This document shows positions 22,919-33,995 of a stretch of DNA of 57,615 nucleotides, piece after piece. Both the position numbers and the translations under genes were made by a program. The stretch comes from Thelonectria olida (taxonomy: Eukaryota > Ascomycota > Sordariomycetes > Hypocreales > Nectriaceae). Positions within the stretch are counted from its first letter, which is position 1. Every line of letters starts with the position of its first letter. The stretch lies in the NCBI GenBank assembly GCA_020736575.1, contig JAGPYM010000099.1, positions 1 to 57,615 of the forward strand, in the 5' to 3' direction. Below the pieces are notes generated by a model. The model was not told the origin of the DNA. It saw only the letters and a program-made list of their open reading frames with translations, and searched no databases.

Positions 22919-24718
22919 GTTGGTCGATCAAAGTCAAGACGTTGGGGGCGTTGTCTCGAGATGCTGGATGATGGTGGAATGATGCAGGAAAGATTGACCG
23001 TCAGTTGCTGGCTTGTCTCGTCTTCAAATACGTCTCCGTGTTACCCTGGTTCTAGAACTCCCCCCATCCCAGTCCCCGCGTTTTGGTCAATTTCCGGGGC
23101 ATGGGGGAAAAGCTGGGGGTGGGGCTGATTGGAGAACGGCATAGGCTGTAGGAACTCGAAAACTCACTATAAAACTAATGCACGGTTAGGCGTGAGCGAG
23201 TTCATCCGCCGAATCCCCTTTCTTCCCTCCTTCAAACCCGCAAGGAGCCGCAGGATGACTTTCCCTAAATCGTTAGCAGGAGGTGATTTCTGGGTCTCTG
23301 TGCGTTAGTTTTGTAGCTAGGTTTTCAAGTTGATACGGTAGATCAAGCTCAGCCTCGAGATAAACCTGTCCGCGCAGATGGTAGGGGTTTGTAAGTCTCA
23401 CCACCGCGGACGAAAGCCTTCACCTTGCGTCGATGGCCGGCCTCTCAAGTTCGGCTTCTTCATCACACCACCATGAGAAACCAGGGCTCCCTGTTTCGCT
23501 CGTATCTTGTCTACTTTAGGAAGTGGTCTATCTAGCTGTTGCTCGACTCTGCCTCAACCGATGAACTTGGCCGGCTCTCACTACCTTCCTAGGCTCAGCT
23601 TCTTGGAGTCATAACATTAGGCCGGCACATTGTGCCTAGGCAGCCAGCCTGTCTGCGTTGGGATTCAAAAAAGTGCTGTCAACAATAGCTAGCTGCAGTA
23701 TTGTGTTGCATCAACCTCTCCTATCGTGATAGCAAGCATTGCTGTGCCCCCAGACACAGCCGCGCCCTTTCTAGCACGAACCACCAAAGACTAAAACATC
23801 ACAAGGTTTAACGTTCACCGCCACAAGAACTAACTAATTAATGGGCCCACGGAAACCGAGAGCGGTCCAGCACTTGGTTGACATGTAACCGGATTCACGA
23901 CTCATGGATCGAATACCCGGCGCTGTTGGTTCGTTTGTGGCAATGGGATGAGTCTGCCCAGGGGTGCGGAGTCGCTTGATCCCTTGCCGCACCTGCCAAC
24001 TTCTCTTTCCGGCATGTCCGTTATTGGTTGCCGGGCCTCGACTCTACCACTTGTTGGGTCCCTCACGACTCAGTGTCTTGGCTAAGAAGGAGATCAACCT
24101 CCTGCTGACCACCCAAGACCAGACAGGCGGTGGTAACACGTTTTCGTTTAGTCTGGGAGCTTGCTATAAAGAATGACCTCTCGGGCATCATGAGAGTAGT
24201 GATGGCTTTATCACAGTTATGAAGGTTTCCAACTAAGTTGACATGCTCAAGGGTGTTGCCTAATTGTTCAAAAACTGCACTGGGAAGCAAAGGCAAGTTT
24301 TAAGGTGAAGCAATAAATCCCACCATGGCCAAGCTACGAAGTACTCCATTCGCCCGCTCCAGGTGGAGGTTGGCCAAGCGGCTATTTGCTACGCCCGCTC
24401 GCTTATATGGATGGCTATATTCACAATGTCACCCTGGATAGTCTATGCGTCGATTCTTTTAACCCAAGCTGCACTAACCTCTTGGTAACGATGCTGTCAC
24501 AGGTTGGGCTGATGCTTGTTTCCCTGCAAGATAGGCTACAAGAACTGTAGTTAGGTTGGGTATGGGTAGCTTGCTCTGGACTCCTGGCCCCATCAAGGCG
24601 CTATGCCATCCTCAATCCCGCCCAGTTGTGTACTTCAAAAGCCCTCATCTGTGCACTACTCGTTGGTGAGATATTGATTGACTCTACCATACTCTCCCAC
24701 GAAACGAAAGACTTCAAG
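22919..24718. other. 1.8 kb intergenic region between divergent transporter and SDR genes
   Basis: Normal composition, no domain or exon chain that I can support. It should hold both promoters. The frame at 24626-24718 that continues the SDR upstream starts at a non-ATG and is leader. Confidence 0.45.
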
Positions 24719-25742
24719 ATGGCGTCCTCAGCTCAGTTCGCTGACGACTACCAGGCTGCAACTGTATTCGACTCACTCTCTCTCCGCGGCAGAGTAGTCG
24801 TCATCACGGGAGGAGCAAAGGGGATTGGCCTTGCTCTGGGCTTTGCTGTTGCCGAGGCCAACGCATCTGTTGCCATCGTTGATGCCGCACCAGAACCCGA
24901 CCCGGCCTTCGCCAAGTTGAAGCAAATGAGCCCCAAAGCCGGGTATTACCAGTGAGGCCAGCCCCTGATTGGTCAGGATCCCTTCGACCGACCACCGTAG
25001 GCTAAGCTCGCATTTAGATCCGATGTCACAGACTACCAGCGACTACAAGATACTTTTGCCCTGATTGGCAGTGACTTTGGCCGGGTCGATGGACTGTACG
25101 TGACCCTTGCCGGAGCCCTACCACCAATGCTGATACATAAAATCAACCTTCAATAGTATCACGGCTGCTGGTATCGTGTCTGACCAACCGCTTCTCCAGC
25201 GAGACCCTGTCGGCGTCAAGACGTGCCTGGAGATCAATTCTCTTGGGACGTACTATTCCGTTCGTCTGGCCGTAGAGCAGATGGTCAAACAACCGCTCAG
25301 ATCTGGTGACGCAAGTGTAGGATCCATTGTCACCATAGCCTCAATTGCCGCCCACCAAGCCAGCAAAGGCCAATACACGAGCGACTATTGCATGAGCAAG
25401 GGAGCCGTGCTGTCTCTGACAAAGCAACTTGGCGTCGAGCTGGCGCAACACGGCATCAGAATCAACTGCCTCTCTCCAGGGTACATCCTTCGTTCCTTGA
25501 CAGTTGCTTGTCTGGAAGCTGACATGGCCAACTACAGGTACATTGCCACTGACTTGACGGCCGACCTGGTTCGAAAGCACCCGACTCTGGGGGACATATT
25601 TAACAGTGAGCCGCCAATGAAGAGAATGGGAAAGCGTTCCGATCTCAAAGCCGCTGCCGTATTTCTGCTCTCTGATGCAAGCTCTTATATGACGAGCGCC
25701 GAGATGCTCATCACCGGCGGCATGCACGCCGGGCGAATCTAG
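24719..25742 (+). CDS. Classical short-chain dehydrogenase/reductase (SDR)
   Basis: Four exons, 24719-24951, 25018-25095, 25157-25480 and 25538-25742, give 279 residues. The start is ATG 24719 (MASSAQFADD), with leader before it. The cofactor motif is TGGAKGIG (30-37). The catalytic tetrad Asn131, Ser166, Tyr181, Lys185 is complete (DYCMSKG). The usual NNAG is ITAAG, a mild variation. SPGYIATDL after the active site is typical. Similar fungal SDRs act on sorbose, mannitol, arabinitol or oxoacyl compounds; which one cannot be told here. The Asp in AIVDAA at the end of the second strand suggests NAD rather than NADP, by family rule. It is divergent to the transporter. Confidence 0.9.
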
Positions 25743-26029
25743 TGGGAAATACTAGTATTGACAGAATTTGCTCGCATCAATCACTTGAAAAGATTAGCAT
25801 GGCATAGATTCAGCCGACCTGCAATCTGCATGTATTTGTGGCTCCCGCCAATAGCCTTGCCAAGAGAGATTTATTTGGAGTAGTTTCCTAAAAACAAACA
25901 AGATGTGACTCGTGAGCTCAGTATTACTTTTCAGGCTTTCGGTTATCAGACCCCGGCGGCTCTTCCAACACGGCCAGAGCAAGATTCAATTCTCATCTGG
26001 TTCGCCTTGCAGTGTTTGAGACCGTCGAG

Positions 26030-26500
26030 TCAAGGACCCAAGTAGCGCTCTCCAGTCGACCCCGAAGGCATCTTCCAATCCATGGCCATGTCTAGGAACG
26101 ACAAGAGCATCGGATGCGTGCACCAAGGGTCTTCAAAAAGGCTTTCCGGTACATCTTGAAAGAGGTGATCTATCATGTTGAGCCCCCCCGAGCCCCCATC
26201 AGCAATGAAGTGCTGGTGAGGTTTCTGTTCCGAGCCTATGTCCTAAGTGGTATTTGATGACACGTGTTGTCGGTCTGACATGAGGTTCTCAAACAACCGT
26301 TCAATCCACGGTCCCGAATCCCACGCCTCGCTGATGCTGTGCCAGGCCATCTGACACATCATCATGGATGAGTGCCCCAGCTGAGCTCGACTGGGCCTGC
26401 TGCTCTTCATCTGAGAGTAGAAGATGACCTCGGCCAAGAAAGACCGGGATACGCTTCATGTGGAATTGTCAGGATGGACGACCTCCCTTCCTTAGTTATG
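26030..26500 (-). pseudogene. Relic of the C-terminus of a second fungal-specific transcription factor
   Basis: Pieces match, in order, the C-terminus of the regulator at 16129-18471: IPHEAYPG versus APHELFHG, FLAEVIFYSQM versus FVAAVVFYMQT, AQLGHSSMMMCQMAW versus AQLGMSGLTNCKMVF, DSGPWIERLFE versus DPSPWFTQLFD, and HPMLLSFLDMAMD versus HPVLGNLLDMALS just before the stop (26030-26032). The pieces lie in different frames: one shift near 26440 and another after about 26250. No DNA-binding part remains. It is a dead, 5'-truncated gene. 25743-26029 to its left holds nothing else. Confidence 0.72.
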
Positions 26501-26534
26501 ACAACCTGTTGGTCATTCTTCATACCTACCTATT

Positions 26535-27664
26535 CTAAATGCAGGTCTCAAAGTCCTTTCGCTTACCGTCCCGATCGAAATTGATCCGTCTACCAGTCCT
26601 CAAGCTCTCTTGAAGTGCATCGGCAATAGCAAGACCAGTTAGAGCAGATCTCAAGGGAATAGGTATAGGCTTTCCATCGAGAAGGGCGTCAACCCACGAG
26701 ACCAACTCTATCACAAATGCCTTCTCGTACCGGTCATACCAGGACGGCGTTGGCGCTGTCTTGATATAACCCTCATCATCACACATCTCAACTCTATTCT
26801 GCCTTGGAACCAGGTTTACAGACAGCTTCCCTTTTGTCCCAAAAATCTCAGTCATATTGTCATAACCATGCGCGGCCATTCTCGAGTTATAGAAAAAGGC
26901 AATCTTCCCATCCCAAAACTCACAAATACCCACTGCATTATCCGCATCGCCGGCTTCAGATAGCTCTGTGTGGAGAGCTGCCACACCTGCTGCCGACACG
27001 GACTTGGGTTGAGACTCTTCTCCAAAAAATAGAAGGGCTAAGTCGATGTCATGAATGATGGCATCAAGGAAGATGCCCCCGGAGCTCCTCAGATACTGCT
27101 TATAAAAAGGACTGGTGTCTGCTTTCTCACAGGCTTGGGATCTGATGACTGTTGGTTGTCCAATCTTGCCTTGCTGCATCTTCGACATCGCATCCAGGTA
27201 GCTTTCGTCGAAGCGCCGCGTGAACCCAACCATAAGCTTGGTGTCGGGTTTGGCTTCAACGCGCTTGATGAGGTCCTCCAGCTATAATCTTGGTCAGCGG
27301 ATCGGCCTCCCGCCAAGAGGGGAGACGTGCATACCTCTGTTAAAGACGAGCATACTGGTTTCTCACAGAGCACATGAATGCCCTTGGCCAATGCTGCGAG
27401 GGTATGCGACATGTGTAGGCCTGAAACTGAAGCAATAATAACAGCTTGCAAGCCAGGCACCTCGAGCATCTCCTCAATCGACTTGAAGAGTTTGACTCCA
27501 TGCGGACTCAGGTGATGTTCACCCCAGATGAGGTCGGCTTCCGCGGGAGAGCACGCGCAGACGAGGTTGGCGCGAGGGGTGTGGTGGAGGACATTAGTTG
27601 CGTGTCGCTGGCCCATACGGCCGATGCCCACAACGCCAACGTTCAGCTTCCTCAGTGTATTCAT
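26535..27664 (-). CDS. Gfo/Idh/MocA oxidoreductase, inositol 2-dehydrogenase-like
   Basis: Two exons, 27664-27335 and 27281-26535, with a 52-nt intron (GTATGC..ATAG) give 358 residues. The start is ATG 27664 (MNTLRKLNVGVVGIG). The Rossmann motif is GIGRMG at 13-18, the catalytic Lys102 lies in CEKP, and Asp183/His187 sit in GGIFLDAIIHDIDL. The segments VGFTRRFDESY, GEAGDADNAVG-type spacing and NSRMAAHGYDNMTEIFG are the pattern of myo-inositol 2-dehydrogenases (IolG). It should oxidise a ring hydroxyl of an inositol or related sugar with NAD(P). It is divergent to a second Gfo/Idh gene across a 17-bp tandem repeat. Confidence 0.88.
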
Positions 27665-28152
27665 ATTGCGCCAGGGTAGATGTTGTATACAGCGATCCGT
27701 GGGGCTGGTTGAGGCGGGGAACAGAAAGTACTCCTTCAAACTGTTGGATGCCAGCCAGAGTTGAGCTTAATACCTGTCTACCCTATGTCCGTCGCAAACT
27801 GGATTCCGTAATGCTCGGAAATGTCACCGACTCGGCTATCTGTTCGAAAGTATGTGCTAGACCCGGCTATGTGCTAGACCCGGCTATGTGCTAGACCCGG
27901 CTATGTGCTAGACCCGGTTATGTGCTGCACTGGCTGTGCTACCCATGTTACCGGAAGTCTTGCTTCGGTCGTAGTGAGCTCTCCCGACATGGACCCTGGA
28001 GTTCTTCCAGGTCAGACGGTACCTCAGGCCATTCTTCGTGCGACTCCAAGTCATTTTGACCCAGACACCATTTCTTGTTTGCTTACGAGGTGCGCCTCTG
28101 TATTCGAGTCCCAAGGGCAACTTCGTTGCAAGGCTTCGCCATCACACTCACC
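27665..28152. promoter_or_regulatory. Divergent promoter region of two Gfo/Idh genes
   Basis: 488 bp between the two ATGs, containing the 17-bp tandem array at 27851-27926. Open frames crossing it are produced by the repeat and have no protein character. Confidence 0.5.
27851..27926. repeat. 17-bp tandem repeat, 4.5 copies, in a divergent promoter
   Basis: The unit tatgtgctagacccggc starts at 27851, 27868, 27885 and 27902 (the last has one base changed), then a half copy ends at 27926. Each unit contains CCCGG, so CGG and CCG triplets recur every 17 bp on both strands, the half-site type bound by Zn2Cys6 factors. It may be a regulatory array or a simple minisatellite. Confidence 0.85.
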
Positions 28153-29297
28153 ATGTCTGAGTTGCCTTCCATTCGTTGGGGCATCATAGGTTTGTCATCG
28201 CCTGTTGCATTGACGAGCGTTCGGATTGCTGACTGTGTCAAGCCACGGGCATGATATCTTCATGGTTCGTAGCAGACCTTGTTCTACCGCGGCCAGACGC
28301 CAAAGTTAGACATATCGTCCAGTCCATCGGGAGTTCTCATATAGAGAAGGGCCAAAAGTTCGCATCTCAGTTTTGCCCACAAAGCAGCCCTGCCGTATAC
28401 GGATCATATGAAGACGTCTACAACGACCCCAATGTCGATATTATATACATCGGAACACCACATGCCTTTCACAAGTGGAACTGCCTAGATGCAATTGCTG
28501 CAGGCAAGCCTATTCTGTGCGAAAAGGCATTTGCACTCAATGCCCGAGATGCTAAAGAGGTCTTCTTAGCAGCCAAGAGAAAGGGCGTTTACATTGCAGA
28601 GGCAATGTGGCTTCGCCATCGGCCCCTGGTGCATGACCTACAGGAGAAGATCTTTATCGACAAAGCAATCGGGGATGTCATCCGTATCTGTTCAGACTTT
28701 GGCTTGAAGAAAGATATTCTGAGCCTCCCAGAGGACTCGAGGTATAGGCAACCCTCACTGGGCGCCGGCTCTCTCTTGGACTTGGGGATATATCCGATCA
28801 CATGGGTTCTATTGTGTTTCGATCACGAATGCCTACCGACCCCTGAGCCTCTTAAGGTACAGGCTGTGCAGACACATATGCATGGCGTAGAAGTATCAAC
28901 TGCTGCACTTCTTCAACGCGCCTCAACAGGTCAACTCGGGGTAGTGTCTTCGACCACCTTGACAACAGGTAGCCCTGATATGGTGGCACGGATCCAAGGC
29001 ACAAAGGGTGCTATCGAGGTTTATGGAGAGTGTCCTTCAGCCCCGACATCTTTTACTATTTACTCGGAGTTTACAAGAGATATGGACAAGGAGACCATCT
29101 CTAGGCAGTCTGTCAACACCTTCCAGTACTCGGTGGTAGGAAGAGGATATTATTATGAGGCGGATAATGCAGCCTTGGATGTCTTGGAGGGCAGGTTGGA
29201 GAGCCCAATCATGCCCTGGTCCGAGACTGTTCGCGTTCTGGAAATCATGGATGAGATTAGACGACAGGGAGGCACAGTTTATGCGGATGAACTCTGA
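28153..29297 (+). CDS. Gfo/Idh/MocA oxidoreductase, dihydrodiol/D-xylose dehydrogenase-like
   Basis: Exon 1, 28153-28189, is only 37 nt (MSELPSIRWGII), followed by a 53-nt intron (GTTTGT, branch CTGAC, CAAG) and exon 2, 28243-29297: 363 residues. The joined start reads WGIIATGMISS, the usual N-terminus of this subclass. Catalytic Lys107 lies in LCEKAFALN and Tyr196 in LLDLGIYP, where the inositol-type enzymes have His; AEAMWLRHRP is also typical. The family oxidises trans-dihydrodiols or D-xylose (to xylonolactone) with NADP. It differs in subclass from its divergent neighbour, so the two are not recent duplicates and could act in sequence. Confidence 0.88.
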
Positions 29298-30113
29298 TTG
29301 ACAGAGACATCTTGGAGGCTAGGAACAGATAGGAAGCGAAAAGAGTTGAATTCTTCCTTGTCTATTATTGCGACTGCTTCTTCTGGCCCTTGATCAACGC
29401 CCGCCCCAAGCCCGATGACTGGCATGATTCGGACTACTGGTGTCCCTTGTTCCCATCGACCAAGCATCAGCAGCAGGAACAAAACCTTGCCAAAGTTACG
29501 AGAAGCCCGGCGCTTATCAGTCGACATGGAGTGAAAGGCCCTAACGTGGCAGGATATGGTGATAGATATTCACGGTGACATTGTGGCATTCTCAGCTCTA
29601 CATTTGCATGGACACTTTAACTGCTGTTCATTAGTGTACGGTGACTAATGAATCACGAATGTAGCATGCTTGACGTAGACCACAGTAGTGATTGCTCACG
29701 GGGCGCTTTGGAGACGATCTATTATTTGCCTTCCAACGTCCAGCGATACCACCCGATTACGAAACGGCACACGTAAAGACGCAGAGACTACCTATCGAAA
29801 TCCATAATAGAGAGACAGAAGGTTGCAGATAGTCACCAACAACCATTGATGTACGTATACAACCCAACCCATGCGTTAGATGGTGGCAAGATGTTATATG
29901 GCTTTATGCAACGGGCACGCTTATAGCCGTGACTCTCCACTCGGGTAATCGGACCCATTTAGTCATCATTCAGCAAACTGATTTACGTCATGGGGTTGGA
30001 ATGGTATCATAAGTAACGCTCTGCTGAACCAGGGCAACTGTGTATATCACGAGCACAGAACACAATCACAACCAGTCTTTACTCCCAAAAAAACACACCG
30101 GCCAATTTTCACC
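29298..30113. other. Intergenic region, no gene seen
   Basis: 0.8 kb of normal composition. It contains the 3' flank of the Gfo/Idh gene and the promoter of the next gene, with a good start context caccATG at 30114. Confidence 0.5.
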
Positions 30114-31210
30114 ATGACAGTTAAAGTCTTCCTCACCGGGGCCACTGGGTATATCGGTGGTGACGCCTTATACCACCTCCACCAGGAGCATCCCGATTTC
30201 GAGTTTGCGCTCCTCATTCGCTCAGGAGAAAAAGCAAAAAAGGTTCTTGCCCAGTATCCGAAAGCGCGAGCTGTCATCGGCGGGCTTGATGACTCTGAAA
30301 CGATCGAACGTGAGGCGGCGTGGGCTGATATCGTCGTCCGTAAGTGCTCACCCTTACTCCATGCCGGCGACGCTAATACGCGTCAGACACGGCGGACTCA
30401 TCAGACCATGATGGAAGTGCGAACGCCATAGCTAAGGGACTCGTACGCGGACATTCTGCCTCTCGACCTGGATTCTGGCTGCACACCGGTGGCACTGGTA
30501 TTCTGACGTACTTTGACTCCGAAGTCAAGAAAACATTCGGAGAATACGACGACAAGGTGTTTAACGACCTTGAGGGCGTTGACGAGCTGGTGAACTTGCC
30601 AGCCGCCGCCTTCCACCGTAACGTGGACGAGATCGTTCTAAACACCGGCACCAAGCACGCGGACTCGGTCAAGACTGCTCTTGTTTGCCCACCCACAATC
30701 TACGGCAAGGGACGTGGCCCCGTCTCCGGTCGCGGACGCCAAGTGTACGAACTTACTTCCTTTATCCTAAAGGAGAAGTATTGCCCTCGCATTGGGAAGG
30801 GTCTTGCTCAATGGAACAACGTCCACGTCTATGACCTGAGTAGAGTGTTTGGGCTTCTCGTAGACGCTGCGTTGGACCCCTCTCGGAATAATGATGGCGA
30901 GATCTGGGGAGCGCATGGATATTTCTTCACCGAGAATGGTGAGCATACTTGGGGCGACCTGTCGATCGAAATCGGCCAGGAAGCTCACAAGCAAGGGCTC
31001 ATTAAAGGCCCTGCCCCCGAGCTTCGAGACTGGTCTGTTGATGAAGCTGTCAACTCCTCGGCCGGATTCGAGGCTGCAAGTTGGGGCATGAACTCCCGCG
31101 GCAAGGCCGAGCGAGCCAAGAAGTTCTTAGGCTGGAAGCCACAGGAGAGGAGCCTCAGCGCGGAGGCACCAGATATTGTCCGATCAGAGGCGGCTAGGGC
31201 AGGACTCTGA
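30114..31210 (+). CDS. Atypical extended SDR / NAD-dependent epimerase-like protein
   Basis: Two exons, 30114-30339 and 30387-31210, with a 47-nt intron (GTAAGT, branch CTAAT, TCAG) give 349 residues. The NAD(P)-binding motif GATGYIGG (9-16) opens the protein. The later parts (FWLHTGGTGIL, CPPTIYGKGRG, WNNVHVYDLSRVF) fit a family of fungal nucleoside-diphosphate-sugar epimerase-like proteins. A clear YxxxK pair in the usual place is missing, so catalysis is unsure and the protein may bind NAD(P) for another purpose. It follows the Gfo/Idh gene in the same direction, with its own promoter space. Confidence 0.85.
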
Positions 31211-32033
31211 TTTCGTTGGCAGTCGTGAACCTGAAAATGTATGGTTAGCCTAGATTCCTGTTCAATCGCCATACAGTTGAAGAGCACTTTTTGCTTTTTT
31301 GTTGCACGGGAATGCATTGGATCATATCTGGTAAAGAGAATCGCATGAGCGTAGCGGCCAACCTTGTCGGAAAATGGTAATAACTGACGCATGCTACACC
31401 ACAACTTGATGTCATGACGCCTCAGGTTTTTCTACACATCGAGCTAATCTATTTTGTCACATTTTCCCAGTGCTCCGATATTGCCCTGGATAATTTCCAT
31501 TACGGACGCTCTCTTACGGGTACGGACCGTAAGGGAGGTTGACGGTTGCGGATGTGAATCCACGGGGGTGATCTGGATCATTGACGGCATGATGACTCAA
31601 AATGCACTGTGACAAATAAAGAGTGAAAATGAATCATGGTCCTAACCTACGGGGGACGTCCCCTTCCTAGGCATCCAGGTGTTGGCCGTGAACCCGCCAA
31701 GGATCGTAACACCTTCACCCATCCCACAAGGTTGTATATGGTGGCAGTATTAAGGACGCGCCTGGAGCTACTTGCGTCTTTTCGTCTCAATTTGCAAGAG
31801 GAATGGGTGATTGAGCCGCGGCAGAGTCATGATGTGGCCGGTTTTATGACTGCCTAGTGGGTAGGCAGAGGAATGAACATGGTAGACAGCATGCCAGGGA
31901 TTAGGTAGATGGGTCGGTAGTGCTTCGAACAACATAAATGCAAAGCCTCGAATGGCGTCTTCAGTACCCTAAGGAGCTATTGTAGGAGTCGAATGGGTTT
32001 TCGATCTACTGCAGCAAAGCTAAGGTAATGTCT
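31211..32033. other. Convergent 3' intergenic region
   Basis: No gene seen. A short perfect inverted repeat, cttacgg/ccgtaag with a 7-base loop, lies at 31513-31533; its role is unknown. Confidence 0.45.
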
Positions 32034-32559
32034 TCACAAGACGCCGTTAGTAAAATCGACTACCTGGGCCCTTTCAACCACCCCTCCCACACTCTGGACA
32101 AATTCCTGATGAACGGGATCTTTCGCAACATAATAGTCTCGGTCTGCAGCAGTTTCAAATTCAGAAATGAAGGCGTGCGTGATTCCACCCTACGATGAAA
32201 CACATGAATCACGTCAGCTTACGCCAGACAGGAGGAGAAAAAATACCAGAAAGAAGCGGGACTAGGCCGGTTCTCTACTGCTTGGAGTAACACCGGAGAC
32301 TAACATACCTGAGCTCCTTCAGGGGAATTGTCCTTTCCACCTGACGCTGATCGAATGTACGGCTTGTCCGTCAAAGGATGGAGGCAGATATCCTTCAGCC
32401 CAAGCATTCGGTTGCATACCTACGTGCGATCAGTAATTGTACTATCTCGGCACATGCCGTTGGAATTCTGTCAGTTCTCGGAGCTGAACGTACATGTTCT
32501 ACAGCCTCGGGAGAAGCATCTTGTTTGAACTGGAATAGGACGATGTGAGTGATGGCCAT
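32034..32559 (-). CDS. Stress-responsive A/B barrel (Dabb) protein
   Basis: Three exons, 32559-32494, 32419-32309 and 32189-32034, give 110 residues. The protein starts MAITHIVLFQFK, the usual first strand of Dabb ferredoxin-like proteins, and ends with the typical D-P-VH-F block (YYVAKDPVHQEF) and VVDF strand. Length fits the family. Dabb proteins act as small dimeric enzymes or as cyclases (olivetolic-acid type), and many have no known role. Each exon alone is too short to stand out; the model rests on in-frame splice sites and the domain pattern. Confidence 0.83.
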
Positions 32560-33995
32560 TTTGGACGAAGAGAGCTTGGGTCTTTCTGTGTAGTAACGAA
32601 AGGGTCTGGAAAAACGAAGAAAAAAAGCCCCTGAAAGTGTGTCAAGCCTCGCTTTAGTTTGTCACCAGGCGAGAAGCGATTGTTACATATAGCCTGTGCA
32701 CTTGAGCGACCGCGGCTATATAGCACGCTCTATACAACGGTCGATTCTGTACTAAATGTTGTCATTTGACTTCTTCTATATCGCTCTGTTTCTGTCTCCT
32801 TTGCGTTGTGTCTCGTCGAGTGACCTCAGGTTGCCTCCCCGCCGCCACCCAGAGCCCCGCGTTTCACCCCCCGCATTACCATATTACCATGTAAGCGAAC
32901 ATTGCAAATAACAGGAAGCAAGCATATAGCCGCTTTACCACCTTGAAATTGACCTCGCGAGTCTATGTCTTTTAAAAATGATTTACTACTCGGAAGAGCC
33001 CGCCCAAATATTCACTACTCTGTGCCCTAGCCCTGTGTAAGAGTTGGCGATTCTTCCGCATCCTTGCCGAATACGAGCATCGATAGTTCATATAGCTTAT
33101 TCAGAATGGTATTATGCGAACCAGGCTCTGAAGTTAGGCATAAGAATGTAATAACTGCCTGCTTACCTTGCCGGACGAGCAAGATAAAGGTTTACTAGCT
33201 AAATATAGCTATATTTACTATAAGCCTTAGTTTTTACTAAAGTGCTCTTGCTCCGCCTAGGCTAACTGGCTTGCTAATTTAATAGTATAATAGCTAATTC
33301 CCTGCTTATACTAGCTATTTATTAAAGGATTAAGATTACTATTATGCCTTAGGAAATAATAAAAGAAAGTAAGTAATTTAAATTATATAGTTAGATAAGC
33401 CCAGCCAAGTTGAAGACATCTTCTTCCTCTCTTTTCCTTCCTTCTTCTTCCTTGTCCCTTATTCCTCGAGGCTCCCCAAAAGATTCCAGCGTCGACTCAA
33501 ATATTGCACCAAATAGAGTTAATAGCCATATTTGCCTATGCTTCCTCAAGAAGGAAGACTCCCTTTACTCATATTAATCATATATAAGTAAAAGAAGACA
33601 CGAGCCACTCTGGGGGATCTGGTTACCCTTTCCTTTATCGCTTGTCCTTGAAAACTATGCAATAGAAGTGTGAGATAGCTAGATAGGCGCCCTGTATCCA
33701 ATTGGACGGAACTGGCGTTAAACAATACAACAACAACAACTGAATGGAGGCACTATTGAAGTTTCCGAGGTTGACAGGTTAGATGTCGGCGTCAGCACGG
33801 CAGCTCGCTGGTGCAGCCCGGTTGAACTTTTGGGAATGCGTTGTTTTAGACGTGTAAAAGGGAGATGCCCAGCATACCATGACTCAATGTGCATTTTCTT
33901 TTCGATCGGGATATGGCCATTCCTTGCTTGATTGGTGCTATGCTAATCTCGTCGCCGCTGTACGAGGACAACCCCCTCCATGTTTTCATCTCAGT
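32560..33995. other. Intergenic region with a small RIPed patch
   Basis: No gene recognised over 1.4 kb. 33180-33410 is A+T-rich with the TA-rich look of RIP, a short repeat relic inside the gene island. 33725-33742 holds a small CAA repeat. Confidence 0.5.

Noticed and set aside
27851..27926. CRISPR-like array
   Set aside because: Units are directly adjacent with no spacers, and the genome is fungal.
27598..28189. Plus-strand frames of 94-98 codons over the tandem repeat
   Set aside because: They are open because a 17-bp repeat cycles through frames; the second also runs across the first exon of the Gfo/Idh gene in another frame.
31513..31533. Perfect 7-bp inverted repeat with 7-base loop as an operator or terminator
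   Set aside because: Too short to be significant in a window of this size, and fungal termination does not use such hairpins.
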